A stretch of DNA of 30,880 bases, taken from contig CAUDNR010004070.1 in NCBI GenBank assembly GCA_958430865.1, positions 26,704 to 57,583 on the forward strand. The letters are read 5' to 3'. Below the pieces are notes generated by a model. That model was not told the DNA's origin and searched no databases. It was given only the letters and a program-made list of their open reading frames with translations. The stretch's first letter is position 1; every line of letters starts with the position of its first letter. This document shows positions 17,514-29,910 of the stretch, piece after piece. Origin of the DNA: Entrophospora sp. SA101 (lineage: Eukaryota > Glomeromycota > Glomeromycetes > Entrophosporales > Entrophosporaceae). The translations under genes were made by a program, and so were the position numbers.

Positions 17514-18867
17514 AACCTAATTGTCAAGTTTTAACATCTCTAGATAATACAATAAAAAATGTGTGCCATGCTTTAAAATATATATATATATATTTATAAT
17601 GATTTGTTATATTACCATTGTGATTTAAATTAAGCATAAAATATTTATATCATTTTTTCATTCAATAATTAAACCTAATTGTCAAGTTTTAACACATCTT
17701 AATAACATAATAAAGAATCTGTGTCATGTTTTGAAATATATATATATGTAAAGAGTGGTCAAATATTTATTGAGAAATTAAAAATTAAAAATGTAAATTT
17801 TGGATCATCAATTTGGTATAATTAATAATTAGTTGGATAACCGATTTTTTTACAGCATCTATTCTCCTGGGCATACTATCAATTAAATTTGCCAATATGT
17901 CTATTCAAATTGATACCATTCTTCTTCCAGGGCAGCAAAAAGATCATCTTTATTTCTCACATTTTCCAACTCTTCTTTCAAACTCATCCCATAAATTTTC
18001 TATTGTATTTAAATCTGGGCTCTGGGGTGACCAAGGAAGTGAAAGAACATTATGACCTTGTTTAAATTGTTCAATCCTGCCTGCTCTATGGGGTTAAGCA
18101 TTATCTTCCTGAAATGCACATAACTTTGAAGAGTCCAAAGATTGAAGAAAAGGTAATAAGTGATCTTTGAATATTTTTTCATATATTTCATCTGTAATGC
18201 TACCATCAACTCATATAAGTGGACCTATTTTATTTTGAGTAAAGCATCCCCATACCATTATTCCAGGTGAGTGGGCAACCTTAGGTACTAAACAACCAAT
18301 TTTATATTTCTTGTAGGGTTGTCTCCAAATCCATTTTTGGAAGTCATTGTCAAATACAGCGAATCTTTGATTCATCACCCATTCCACTCTGGCCAATTTT
18401 TACAATATCTCACAAAATGACAATGTTTCTTTCTATTTACTTCTGATATTAATGGCATTCTTTTCCTTGTACATGCATGATAACCCATTTCATGTAAATT
18501 TCTTTGCACTGTTATTGTACTTTAAGGCCTTGTGAGAACCTTATTTATCTCATTTTTATAATCCTCTACTCCATTTTTCCTATTTTCTCAGACAATTTTT
18601 GCTAAAGCACATTTATCTATCTAAAAATGACTTGAGTCTCCCACTTTTCTTATCATTTTCAACCATTCCTTCTTTATTATATTTTTCTAGAATATTATTA
18701 TATACAGTTCACAATTGTATCCCAAGTCTTTTGCTGTCTTACATCACACTTCAAAGCATCAACTACCTCTGCATGCTCAATAGTCGATAATTCTCTAATT
18801 TTAGTCATTTGATTTAAAATGTTATATATGATTTAAATGAGACATGTTAAAACTTGACAATTAGGTT
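17514..18867 (-). mobile_element. Tc1-type DNA transposon with a duplicated left end
   Basis: A 23-bp terminal sequence beginning AACCTAATTGTCAAG occurs at 17514-17536 and again at 17672-17694. Its exact reverse complement is at 18845-18867. The two left copies start 158 bp apart, and the sequence after each is clearly related, so the left end has been duplicated. The element is about 1.2 kb from the inner left end or 1.35 kb from the outer one. It encloses a dead transposase on the - strand. I could not identify clean TA target duplications. Confidence 0.8.
17822..18808 (-). pseudogene. Tc1-type transposase, inactivated
   Basis: The - strand begins MTKIRELSTIEHAEVVDALK (ATG at 18806-18808), a helix-turn-helix start typical of Tc1 transposases. 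It continues with FAVFDNDFQKWIWRQ, HSPGIMVWGCF, EDNA...PHRAG, SPDLNTIENLWDE and a C-terminal SMPRRIDAV. The EDN aspartate and the IEN glutamate are separated by 34 residues, giving the DD34E signature. Stops interrupt it, including TAA directly after EDNA and several near the N-terminus, and the reading shifts frame more than once, including at an A-run before the end. The enzyme would have performed cut-and-paste transposition; this copy cannot. Confidence 0.8.
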
Positions 18868-18942
18868 TTGTTATCAATTGAAAATTTCTAAAATTATAAT
18901 AGTAAACAAAATATTAAACTCGAGTGTTAATTATTATTACTG

Positions 18943-19385
18943 GTATATATATGTGCGGATTTTTTAATGTTGCACGTATATATCATTAAAATAACCAAGG
19001 ATTTAGATAAACTTTAAAATGTAAACTCTCGATAATCAAGCAAGCTGAAGGAATAATCTTTCTGCGATTGTATTTCCAAAGAATAAATTAATAACCTGTC
19101 AGAGAATTTTTTCATTTTATATTAGTAAAAAAATTTTTTATAAAGGTTCAAAGTTATCAATTTTATTGATTTTACTATAAACAATGGAAATTTAGATAGA
19201 CTTTAAAATGTAAAGGCTCAATAACCAAGCGAGCGGTGTGTATAATCTTTCCGCGAATGTATTTACAAACACTAAATCAATAGTCTATCAAGAGTTTTTT
19301 CATTTGTATTAGTAAAAAAAATTTTTTGTAAAGGTTCAAAGTTATCAATTCTATTCGAAATAACGATTAAAAAATCCGCATATAT
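18943..19385. mobile_element. Non-autonomous element of about 440 bp with terminal inverted repeats
   Basis: The left end TATATGTGCGGATTTTTTAA (within 18943-18968) and the right end ATTAAAAAATCCGCATATAT (19366-19385) are inverted repeats with one mismatch over about 20 bp. The interior has no open frame and consists mainly of a two-copy direct repeat (19001-19355). This is the architecture of a MITE. Confidence 0.65.
19001..19355. repeat. Two diverged copies of a roughly 167-bp unit
   Basis: The copy at 19001-19168 and the copy at 19190-19355 both begin ATTTAGATA, share CTTTAAAATGTAAA, ATAATCTTTC, TTTTTTCATTT and AAAGGTTCAAAGTTATCAAT in the same order, and end at TCTATT/TTTATT. The period is about 189 bp. 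The repeat fills most of the non-autonomous element. Confidence 0.8.
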
Positions 19386-21319
19386 GAAATTTTTTATTTT
19401 TTATTATGAACAATTAATAACAACAATAATTCTATATAAATATTTATAATTGATTAAATGCTTAAGCCATTAAGCGTGATATACTTTCTTTTTGACAAAT
19501 TAGATCGTAATTTATGGAACCCTTGGATTGTATTACCTTGATATTACCAAGTTGATGGTGGATCCATCTTGAGATTGATTCGGAATATTTGTGTTTTGAT
19601 GTTATTATTATTTCATGAAAACTTATGATGCATCATTCTATATGGTAACACATAATAATTGTTGCATTTAAAAATTTTTTTGAAGATAATAAAATAAAGA
19701 ATGTGTCAGTTGGTGTTACCAGGATAGTAGTTTAAAAGGCAAAAAAAATTCGGTTATTAGAATCTTTTTTCGGACAAAAATGCTTAAAAGGCTGCAGTTT
19801 TATGTGTGACAATGCCCCTCTTCCGGCATATTAATGTGAATTATCTATTTCTTATTCATTCAATAAAATGAAATTAATTTCCTAGTTTATTAATATAAAG
19901 AATTCGAATATATATTATTATTGTATTCCTAATACTAACGATAATAGATTTGACGCAAGCATGTTTGTTGTTGGGTCACAGGTTTAATAATCGTTGAAAA
20001 ATGGCCTAATACTAATAAGTTCAGTTTTAGCACTTAGGGTTAAAGGTTCATCGACCAGGAAATGAATTTTTAAGTGGGGGGAACTTTTATTTAAAAATCA
20101 CGTTGATCAAATTGGATATTAAACAAAATACTGGTAATGGTGGATATATCAGCGCTAATAATAATGATGGTAATAATGGTAGTAGTAGTAATCAAAGAAA
20201 TAATTGTATTTTATCAAATTAAAATCTTCTTACTGTAACAATGGCATTAACCGCCACTACATATTAATATTATAGACAAGTGTGGATTCAATTGATATTT
20301 GGACATAAATTCTACATATGTTGAAAACGTTCAACCAATTCCTCCCAACGATTCCTAAATTTAAAATCTTGAATAAAATATTCGGCATAGTAATTAAAAG
20401 AGAGATCCTGTCGATGATGCTAAATATTTGATAAAAGTGAAAAAATAAAATATTCAATATTTAAGATATACTAACCAACATCACCACATCTAACATCTAA
20501 ATCTAAATCATATTATCGACAAGAGACGGTAAATACTACTCTACGTGATAGAGTTGGTAATAACTTGTCCATTGAGACAAATGAATTTTGATCCGGTCCA
20601 TTGCCATTAGTCAAATAATAAATATAGTCAAAATGGGCAGAGTCATGATCAACCGTGCCACACGTGACAATATTTTTTTTTGATTTGGTGACGATATGAA
20701 GCGGGACCTCTTTAATTTATGGAGATACTATTATTAATTTTTAAAAATCATTTATTTTACCAAAAAGCTCTTCACAATTAATGTCGTGCTGATATGCATG
20801 CAAATCATCATATTATTTTATTTTTAATGACGAATAATTTGTTTGATGAGCAAAATCATCATATTATTTTATTTTTAATGACGAATAATTTGTTTGATGA
20901 GCAAAATCATCATTTTATGAATGAAAAATGAATTGAATAAATCAATCGAGAAAATATTACAGTCTAGTATTTTATTACTGAAATATGAAAAGTTATTTAA
21001 CTGAAAAACAATTGTATGTTTCATATCGATTGAATGGTTTAGGTTGCTCAACTGATCCAGGTTCGTATAATTACGCCCTGAACTTGCAATCAAAAGACGA
21101 CATGAATATTTATGTTTATTTTGTTTATTTATGATCAAATGATTTACACCAATCTAATATGTTACATTTTATTCTATATTTATCCAAATTATATATTTTT
21201 TTATAGATTATTATTAGCAAATAAATAAATACATAAAAAACCTTTCATCTCTCCCGTTTTCCATTTCTCCACTTTTCATTATTTGTTTATTCGATAATAA
21301 TTATTTTAAAAGTCCAAAA
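19386..21319. other. Upstream region of the PAS kinase gene with coding remnants
   Basis: Mostly A+T-rich. From about 20110 a Gly/Asn/Ser-rich open stretch (ISANNNDGNNGSSSNQRNN) ends in a stop. Further protein-like pieces interrupted by stops follow near 20240-20310 (YRQVWIQLIFGHKFY) and 20510-20570 (YRQETVNTTLRDRVGNN), consistent with an eroded gene. A 51-bp tandem repeat lies at 20803-20914. No intact gene is seen. Confidence 0.4.
20803..20914. repeat. 51-bp tandem repeat, about 2.2 copies
   Basis: The unit begins AATCATCATATTATTTTATT and contains GACGAATAATTTGTTTGATG. Copies start at 20803, 20854 and (partial) 20905. The two full copies look identical, indicating recent duplication. Confidence 0.9.
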
Positions 21320-24300
21320 TGACTCAAGTTTCAGGTAAATTTTTATGTATTTATATATAAATTTATAAAGATATATTTACAATTTATTATTACCTTAAAG
21401 AATCACTGGGAGATAACAACAAAAACGATAATAATAACAGCGACAATGATGGTAATAATAGTGATCCAGAAGAATTTGTAAAGTAAGTGTTTCATGATAT
21501 AAAAAGTTATTACATTTTTTATTATCAAGTTGATCAAAGTTGAAAAAAATTATATTTTTGTATCATTGATTTTTAAGTAAAAGTGGAGGAAAAAAACCTG
21601 TTTATTACTTGAAATAATATTAAAATATAATTTTTTAACTGGGGTGGTGGTACATGAATTATTAGTAGATAATCTTATGATTTTTAAATGTTATAAAAAT
21701 AATTTAATAATAGTTTTTTTTATCGTGATTATTTTTTTTTAAAAAAATTGATTTTTTAGAGAAACGGATCAAGAATTGATAAATAATGATAGTATATTGC
21801 CAAATGGTTTACGAAGAATTAGAGATGATAGATCAATTTCATATAATGATAATAACGATGGCGGTGTTTCTAAAAATCTAAACACAACAAAAATAATGAA
21901 TCACATAGATCTTGCAAGATTCTCAACTGAATCTTTACACAGTTATAGTTTTGTCGCAAATAATGGTTTATCATTAGAAAATAGACAAAATATTCTCTAT
22001 CGATCCATAGATTTTATGAAGAATAAAATAAAAGGATGGAAATTTCCTATGATCCAACAAGCCCCGTTTTCTTCTGTCAGAACTTCCCTTTCTTCTTCCT
22101 CTTCTATCGCACCAACTGATATCATTCTTCCTTGCGAATCAATCAATTCAAGTTCACTTAATTCTCCTAGGAATTTAAAACAAACATTGACTGGACTTCC
22201 TTCAATCTATACTCCTATGACATCATCAACTTTACATTCTCCAACCAGGTTTACACCTCAAAATCAAGCTATAATCACGACTGATAATAAAACCAATATA
22301 TTAAGTGTTAATGATATCACCTGTCTAGTATTTGGTTACTCTAGGACTGAAATATTAAGTATTAAGGCGTTGGAATTGATTGGTAGCCCATTTCGTGAAA
22401 AATTGGCTCAAACACTTGCTTCCAGGCTTCAAAATGAAATGGATAATTCTGAAGCTGTGTTAGCATGTGGTAGAGTGGTATTGTATATATTATATTTTTA
22501 TATATTTTACTCTATATATTACAACTGTGTGCCAACAAAAATTATATTGCATTTGTTTAATGGTTAGATACCAATTCAAAGAAAAAATGAAGAAACTTCT
22601 GCAGCTTCATTATGGTTAAAGGTGAAAAAAGATGAGTGTGGAAATTCGGTGTTCATTTGGATTTTTGAAGAAATTATTGAATCAACGATGACTGTCGAAA
22701 TTAATGAAAAGGTTTGTATTATTATTATTATTATTGTTGTTATTATTATTATGAATTAAATTCATATATGTATATATATAAACACACGTGATAAATAAAT
22801 CTATATATATATGTTAATAGGGAACAATATTAAAAACTTCTGGTGAAGTAAAATCTTTGTACGGGTATTCGCCAGAAGAACTATTAGGTGTGAATATACT
22901 TACTTTAATTCCAAATTTAGAAATAATCAAAAAATTTGATGATAATCATATGGACAAAGACATTGTAGACACTGATACTACTAGTAATAATAATAATATT
23001 TCTAACGAAAATAATAATGATTTGTATTCATTTTATTCAATATTGGACATTGAAAAAATAAATAAAACAAAATTTTATGGCAGTAAATCAAAGAATGGTG
23101 GAAACTTTCCAATCATAGGAAAAATCACTTTACAATCCACCAAAGAAGAAAACGATGAGAATAATCAAAATAATAATAGTGGTGGTGGTGATAGTAGTGG
23201 TGTTGATGGTGGTAAAAGATACGGACTTAAAATCATTTCAATTCCTACAATTGCTGGTGTTATAACTTCCCATGCTACTGGTGTTATTCAATCATGCAAT
23301 TCTGACTTTGTTAAATATTTGTTTGGTGTTGGCGCACAAGAACTAATTGGAAAAAAAAATATTGATAAATTGTTACCACAATTTCCTCATCTTTTAAAAT
23401 TTTTGGAATCAGAAAGTGGGCTTGTCGAAGGAATTGTGATTTCCGAAAATGCTTTTCGAAGAGCTGCTTCATCATCATCAGTTGCTACTTCTCCTACAAA
23501 TCTATTCCTTTACAATACCCATCAAAGAGATTATTCATCTGCTGCCAGTATAACATCAACATCATCAACATCAACATCATTTCCTTTTTCATCTCATAGC
23601 CCTTCGGGTATAATTGCTGTACATAGAGATGGTACAGAATTTGATGTTGATATACAAATGCGTGTTTTGGAAGCTCCAGATGAACCATTACACGCATTAT
23701 GGATTACTTATGATCGTAGTGTAAACACTTTTAAAGATCAAGCTTTCACCATTAATAAAAAATCAAAAATTGAAGCAGTTGATGAAAATTATAATATTGA
23801 TTATAATAATAACAACAACAACAATAATAAAATCATCAGAACAGTAGAAGAAAGAAAGGAAGAGGGAGAAGAAGAAGAAAGTTTTGGTTTGTCTAAATTC
23901 ATAGCAGCTGGTGGCAAACCATCATTATCAGGAAAATTATCATCAGTTGAAAGTCATCAAATCATCACCCCGCCTTCAATATTACCTAATTCTGGCTCAT
24001 TTGATAATATAAGATATTCGGCATTAACTCTGTCAAAATCTATTAATGATTTTCAAATAATTGGTATTTTGGGTAGTGGAGCTTATGGTGAAGTGAAATT
24101 GGCATATAATAAAAATGATCCAGAAAAGGTACATTAACAATAACATTATTATTAATATTAATAAATCATCAATTGATTAATTCTTTTTGTTTATTTGTTA
24201 GAAAAAAGTTGTTCTTAAATATGTTATTAAATCTCGTATACTTGTTGATTGTTGGACATGTGACCAATTATTGGGTACTGTTCCATTAGAAATTCATATA

Positions 24301-25107
24301 CTCCATACATTAAGAGGCATTCCAAATCCCAACATTGTACAAATGGGTAAATCTACATAGTAACAATTATTTTTTATTCGTTATTTTTTTATTATTAAAT
24401 AATTTAATCAATTAAAATAAATAAATAAATACAGTTGACTATTTTGAAGACAAAGATCACTATTACATTGAAATGGGATTACATGGTGCCGGGATGGATT
24501 TATTTGACTATATAGAACTTAACACTAAAATGCCCGAATCCGAAATAAAATCTATATTTCGTCAAATCGCAAGAGCTATTCAACACTTGCATAATCATAA
24601 AATTGTACATCGTGACATTAAAGATGAAAATGTGATACTTGATGAAAATAACAATATTCAATTGATAGATTTTGGATCTAGTGCATATATAAAGGAAGGT
24701 AAGAAATACGATACTTTCTGTGGAACTGTTGATTATGCTGCTCCCGAGGTTAGTAATAGTTAATAATAACGATTAATTTTTTTTCTTGTTTTTTTTTTTT
24801 TCAAAGTTCCATTATAATTAATTATTTTTTTTAATGCAAAAAAATAATATATATTTAGGTATTAATCGGTAAAAAATATGACGGGCCACCACAAGATATT
24901 TGGGCATTAGGAATATTATTATACACACTTATATATAAAGAAAATCCATTCTATAATATTGACGAAATTATTGCCGGAGATTTAAGAATTCCTTATATAC
25001 TGTCCGAGGGATCAATTGATCTTGTCAAAAAAATGCTTGAACGTGATGTTGATAGACGTCCAAATATGGACGAAATTTTAAATCATCATTGGTTGCTTGA
25101 AGATTAA
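21320..25107 (+). CDS. PSK1: PAS-domain Ser/Thr protein kinase (PAS kinase, 8 exons, 991 aa)
   Basis: Orthologue of animal PASK and yeast Psk1/Psk2, which sense nutrient state and steer carbon use (yeast Psk phosphorylates Ugp1). Exons: 21320-21335, 21401-21482, 21760-22477, 22568-22711, 22821-24128, 24202-24346, 24435-24748, 24859-25107; all junctions keep phase. The N-terminus is Asn/Asp-rich. PAS-like segments lie at about 200-300 (LVFGYSRTEIL), 321-356 (LYGYSPEELLG) and 466-510 (LFGVGAQELIG). Low-complexity Ser/Thr and Asn/Glu stretches follow. The kinase domain has GSGAYG from 738, VAIK-type Lys762, a PASK-like VDCW, HRDIKDEN (Asp865), DFGS (Asp883), TFCGT and APE. All catalytic residues are present, so it should be active. 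It converges on ADA2. The two tiny first exons are the least certain part. Confidence 0.9.
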
Positions 25108-25990
25108 CATAATAAATAATCAGCTAAAACATTGAAAATTAATAATAAAAAAAGTTTTTATTTAAAATAGATTTGTTTAATTTTTAATGAAAATAAAAAG
25201 AGGAGTTTATATCTATTGCACATTTACAATAATTAGATTTGTACATTTAATTTGGTGTGCTTTTGTAATTTACAACATATATAATTTAATTATATAGAGA
25301 TTTTCTTCAACATAGATTGTATTTTTTATTTATTTTAATTTTTTTATTTTTAATTTAATATTTTTTTTAATACAACCACCAATATACATTCGTTTTATCA
25401 AACATATATAGATAAAAATGTATATTTAGATATATAAAAATTTTGCATCATTTCAATTACAATTTTTTTTTTTTGTATATAAAACGCTATTTCTTTTAAA
25501 AAACTGCATAACCAAACATTTTCTCTATTTGATACTGTGATCAACCATATATTTTCAATATATGAAGATGATATATAATTATTTAATAAGGAAATTATTC
25601 TTAATGCATTGTTTCTTTACTGGTTTATCCACTTCTTTATGAGCAATTTTAATAATGAATTATTAGTTAAATTATAAGTGATGATTAAAAAATGTTATTA
25701 TTATTATTATTATTAATATTATAATTTTATTAATTATATACCTGATGATCTTCTTTCATATTTTTTTGATATCAAAAACTGATAAATTGATATAAAAAAG
25801 CATGCTAGAACTTGTGCAGCAAGAAATAAATTGATTTTATTTCATTAAAAAATTCTTAAAGAGATCATTAATAGAATAAAAAATAGTTATTTTTTGTAAT
25901 TCATCTATATCAAAAAATTTAATTATATAAGAATTAAAATAATTAAAATTAGACTATTGCGTTCTTTTAAAGTTGTGTTTTTAATATTCG
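25108..25990. other. Convergent intergenic region
   Basis: About 880 bp between the 3' ends of the PAS kinase and ADA2 genes. Extremely A+T-rich with T-runs and a TTA microsatellite near 25690-25720. AATAAA-like signals occur near 25110 and 25145 for the kinase. No gene is seen. Confidence 0.6.
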
Positions 25991-28116
25991 TTATTTATTC
26001 ATAATATATTTTTTTTTTGATTTGTATGGAGATGATTTTTTTGATGATTTTGAAGGAGTTTTTTTTATAGGTGAATGCTATCAAAAAAAAAAATAATAAA
26101 TTAAAATTAATAAAGCAACATAGATGTATATATCGATGAATGAATCTGCAAGTTGGTGCGTGAATATTTTTTGAAGTCTACAGAAAAATAAATACCTCAT
26201 TATATCGCACAGGTAGTCCTTTAGATGCGCTTCGAGCAGTTAGCCGATCACTGCTGAACGGAATATTGGTTAAATGTCCGGTATGTGGTTGTGCAGCAAG
26301 TTCACGATTAATTTGCTATAGAATTCATATTTATTTAATTAATTGAATTATGAGAGTTTTTATTTTAGATGATTAAAATAGCTTACTTTTTGGGATTTTT
26401 GTTTTTCATATCTTGATGATTCTGAATGAGTCTTTATTCCCATTTTACGATATTCTATTTTTTTCTGTATGTTTTCTTTTATTCTATCTTCCTCTATATT
26501 GGGAAAAAAAATTTTATTGCAATATTAATATTATTGTTGAATTATAATTTAGAACATTATGTTAATATATACGTAAAACCTACCAATTAAATCGTCTCTA
26601 AATGTAGTATAATCTCTTTTACATAATAATTGAGTATACGGTTTAACCTTATTTGCCAGTTCTTTTTCTTCTTTGGTTTTATAATTTTCATCCTCAAATG
26701 TTTTCTAAAAAGGCATGTAAAAATATTTAGTGGTTATTATTATTACTATGTAGTTGATTAATTATTTAGAAATATATATATTATGATGATTATATGTTAC
26801 ATTAATTTTATAATTTATTAAATCATGCTCTAATATTAATCTTTTCCTGTCTGCTCGTTTCTCTAATTTTTTGTCGTATATTTCCAACATTGATACTTTT
26901 AACTCTATTAAAAAAGTGAAAACCAATCAATCAATAAATTAATTATATATATTTATATTCGTATATTCACATGTTTTAATTACACACCAAAATCTAGCTG
27001 TGAATCCTTATCCGTTATTTCCAAATCTTTAATGTATAATTCTGCATCGTTCTCATACTCCATCTCAAACTCTTTTCGGAGTGGCATATATCCACAAATT
27101 TCGTGATTGGATGGTAAACTTTGCATTGGCTATTTAATTAATGATTTCATTCAAATAACACACATGTATGATTAATTATTAAAATTTTTTTTTTAAAAAA
27201 AAAAAAACAAAGATATTATGATTTTTCATATTATTATTATTATTATTAATTATAATAATAACCTTTTGACTCCTAAGAGTTTTTGCCGCTGAGCCTGTCA
27301 AATAAAATTAATTAATTAGTTGATTTTTTTTGGGGGGGATAATCAATGCTATTATTATCGTTGTTGTTGTTTACTTTTAGGAATATCTGTCATCTCATAA
27401 CGACGTCGTTTTCTTTCTCTCATTGATTCTTCATCAATATTAAATTTCAGATTAGCATTCTATATTATATAATAAATATAAAATATATATGCACATTTGT
27501 ATAATTATATTAAATTAGTATCAGTGATCAAAATTTTTTGAAAAGTTCAATATTCACTCTGTTATTCACATTACCTCAGTTTTTGGTAGTGGCCATTTAT
27601 CACTATTGTAATAAACTTCATAATAGTGTTTTTCACATTCTTCTTTTGATTTCGTTCTAACAAACCCTGAAACATCTTCCCAGTTACCCATCCCGTGCGC
27701 TTCTAATCCTTCTATCAACAATTCTTCTTCATCTGCTGCCCAATCCTCTGTAAATAATGGAAATGAAAATTGTTCCTAAATCAAAAAAGCATCAAATAGA
27801 TTTAATAAATATGCATATACATGTATATATATTATTGAATTTTCTTTTTCTTGAATCTAATATATATTACAATATTTTTAACCAATAGTTGATGTAGATA
27901 ATAGTAGGTAGTAGTGAAATTATTTGGTGTATGTGTTATTATGTTATTAAACAAGAGATCGCTTACCAGCACTTGATAATCATGATAATTTTTATGTTCA
28001 CCAACTTCTTCACCGTTGGAAAAGCAAGTAACACACAGAGTAACATCTTTACATTGAAGACAATTTACTCGAACGGGATTAACTAATTTGGCTTGACAAG
28101 CTTTGCATTGAAACAT
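25991..28116 (-). CDS. ADA2: SAGA transcriptional adaptor ADA2 (10 exons, 382 aa)
   Basis: Ada2 activates the Gcn5 histone acetyltransferase within SAGA/ADA complexes in the nucleus. Exons on the - strand: 28116-27967, 27775-27575, 27459-27375, 27294-27263, 27129-26988, 26904-26801, 26704-26584, 26493-26387, 26315-26196, 26077-25991; phases agree throughout. The N-terminal ZZ zinc finger has Cys4, Cys7, Cys19, Cys22, Cys28, Cys31, His41 and His45. A SANT domain follows at about 57-114 (WAADEEELLIEGLEAHGMGNW, split here as WAADEEELL and EAHGMGNWEDV). The conserved middle includes GYMPLRKEFEMEYENDAE and KIEYRKMGIKT. The protein then ends in a Lys/Ser-rich tail without the C-terminal SWIRM domain usual in Ada2. 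Either the domain is lost or an alternative 3' exon was missed. Confidence 0.88.
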
Positions 28117-29006
28117 TTTTAAAAATGGTTTTTCGCTTTTCTGATTTGTTTATCTTTCCCTCTTTAATTTACAAAAATTAAAAAATTATTAATTTATACT
28201 GCAATCAACTAAAACTTATGATAAAAAATTTATTTGTGATTTTTTTTGTGATTTAATTAAATTTTATCATTATATTTTTATATTTTGTTGTGGTTCCACC
28301 AAAACACAAAATTTCATAATAAGATTGCTGGTTCAATCACGTGGCAATTTATTATTAATATTAAGCATAGCTAAAAATTCTTTTATGAATGGATCGGCGT
28401 TACACGCATTTAATTAAAAGAAGATCAACAATTTATATGTGAAGAGTATTAAAAGTACAGTCCAAGCGCCACTAACTATATAATACTTGGAGCATAGTGG
28501 AAGTTTGGTGTTACACGAAATGTTATACAGAGCCATTGTTCCTGAAACTTCACTAGTATATAGTTGTTACCTCTCTAAAATTGGAGATCAAGTTCAGATC
28601 CAATTCAAATCTAGTTTATCACTTTTTATTGCCAGAATGTTTGCCGTGTATTGTAAAGTTTACATTGCACAATATAAAAAATTAGTGTAACATTTTAAAT
28701 TTCCTTGATAGGCCACGTGATTTTCATTATTTTGATTGGTAGACAGACCTCAATAGCCAATGATTAGATTTTTATCTATGCCTGAATACTAATGTCAGGG
28801 TGATAATTTTCTGGGATTATTTTATTTGCTAATTACTTAAAGTTTTAGAAAGGAATTTGCCTATTACTATATAAAAAATCTTGGGAAACTTCTTTCCATA
28901 ATGAAACAGTCAAGTGTAAACTTAAGTTTATTTTAAATATTTATTAAGATCATACAATATGATTTTATTTTCTATTAATATGATGAAAACAACACCATCA
29001 TTTCTA

Positions 29007-29125
29007 CTAACAAAGTGTAGATTCTTGTATCAACTCCAGAACTGTACTTTGTTCCTTTCTCTCTAAAAGCCTTAAACTGCGAACCATTTGGAGCTTCAAG
29101 TGTTTCATGGTGATGCTACCACCAA
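29007..29125 (-). pseudogene. C-terminal coding remnant of unknown family
   Basis: A 39-codon stretch ending in TAG at 29007 reads ITMKHLKLQMVRSLRLLERK and continues to a stop after STLC. It is clearly protein-like, with heptad Leu spacing, but has no upstream frame. It may be a fragment of a dispersed family or transposon gene. Confidence 0.3.
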
Positions 29126-29769
29126 TATCAAAAAGTCTGGCTTATATCCTTAACCTTTTCCATCAGATTTCCTTCAGGAACTTGATAGTGACAGTTTGTT
29201 AGCCCTATCGGAAAAAAATTACAATATGTTTATTGAAATATTTCATCTTAGAAGAAATGCCATATACATGTAAACAATACCAACAATAGCACTATTCTGT
29301 AAGAAATTTTACAAGTTAATAGTTCTTTCCGCATCATCTAGAAAAAAGGGACGTAAAATAAATGCAAGGTGTGATGAATATATGTATCTTTGATCATATG
29401 ATGATTATTGAAACTTGTAGACCAATTTTCACCACTAGCTAGGTACAGTGTGTGAAATTGAGCGTGTTACATTAAAGGTAGCCAATAATCTATTAGCAGA
29501 AAATTCTTGTGAAAAATATACATTATTATACTAGAATAATTTCATTTTTTGAGCATAATTCTATTTTTATAGAGATACTAAATTGGTGAATGATGAATTT
29601 TCTGAAATTGTTGAAAAAAGGAAAACTCATAGAAGAGTGGAGCTCTCTAAAATTCTATTTGTATCCCTATAAAAATATACACGGAAATGTATTTTATTCA
29701 ATCGTGGAAACACATTTTGGATACAGATGAAAATTTTTATTTCAATTATCAAGTTTAACAATTATTGTT

Positions 29770-29910
29770 GGAGTAACACTCCTTATACCTTTTTCCAGTG
29801 CAATGTTGAAAGAATATTTTCACAAACAAATCTGATAAAAACAAATTGAGAAATAGAATGCATGTAGATTATACATGTTGTCAAATTAATTTGGCTTTTT
29901 GACTCAATTC
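29770..29910 (+). pseudogene. hAT-type transposase C-terminal remnant
   Basis: The + strand encodes NVERIFSQTNLIKT followed, after a one-base frame change, by LRNRMHVD and a short tail. This is the pattern of the hAT dimerisation region, where a conserved S/N-x-ER-x-FS motif precedes a K-x-RNR motif. Upstream sequence is too eroded to follow. It would derive from a cut-and-paste transposon that is now inactive. Confidence 0.5.

Noticed and set aside
22478..22567. Read-through after GRV in the PAS kinase giving a hydrophobic, membrane-like tail
   Set aside because: This is an intron between GTG|GTATTG and GGTTAG; the following exon restores the kinase frame.
27832..27966. Read-through of ADA2 exon 1 into VSDLLFNNIITHTPNN
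   Set aside because: A GTAAGC donor follows codon 50 and the next exon continues in phase with the SANT domain; the read-through is intron.
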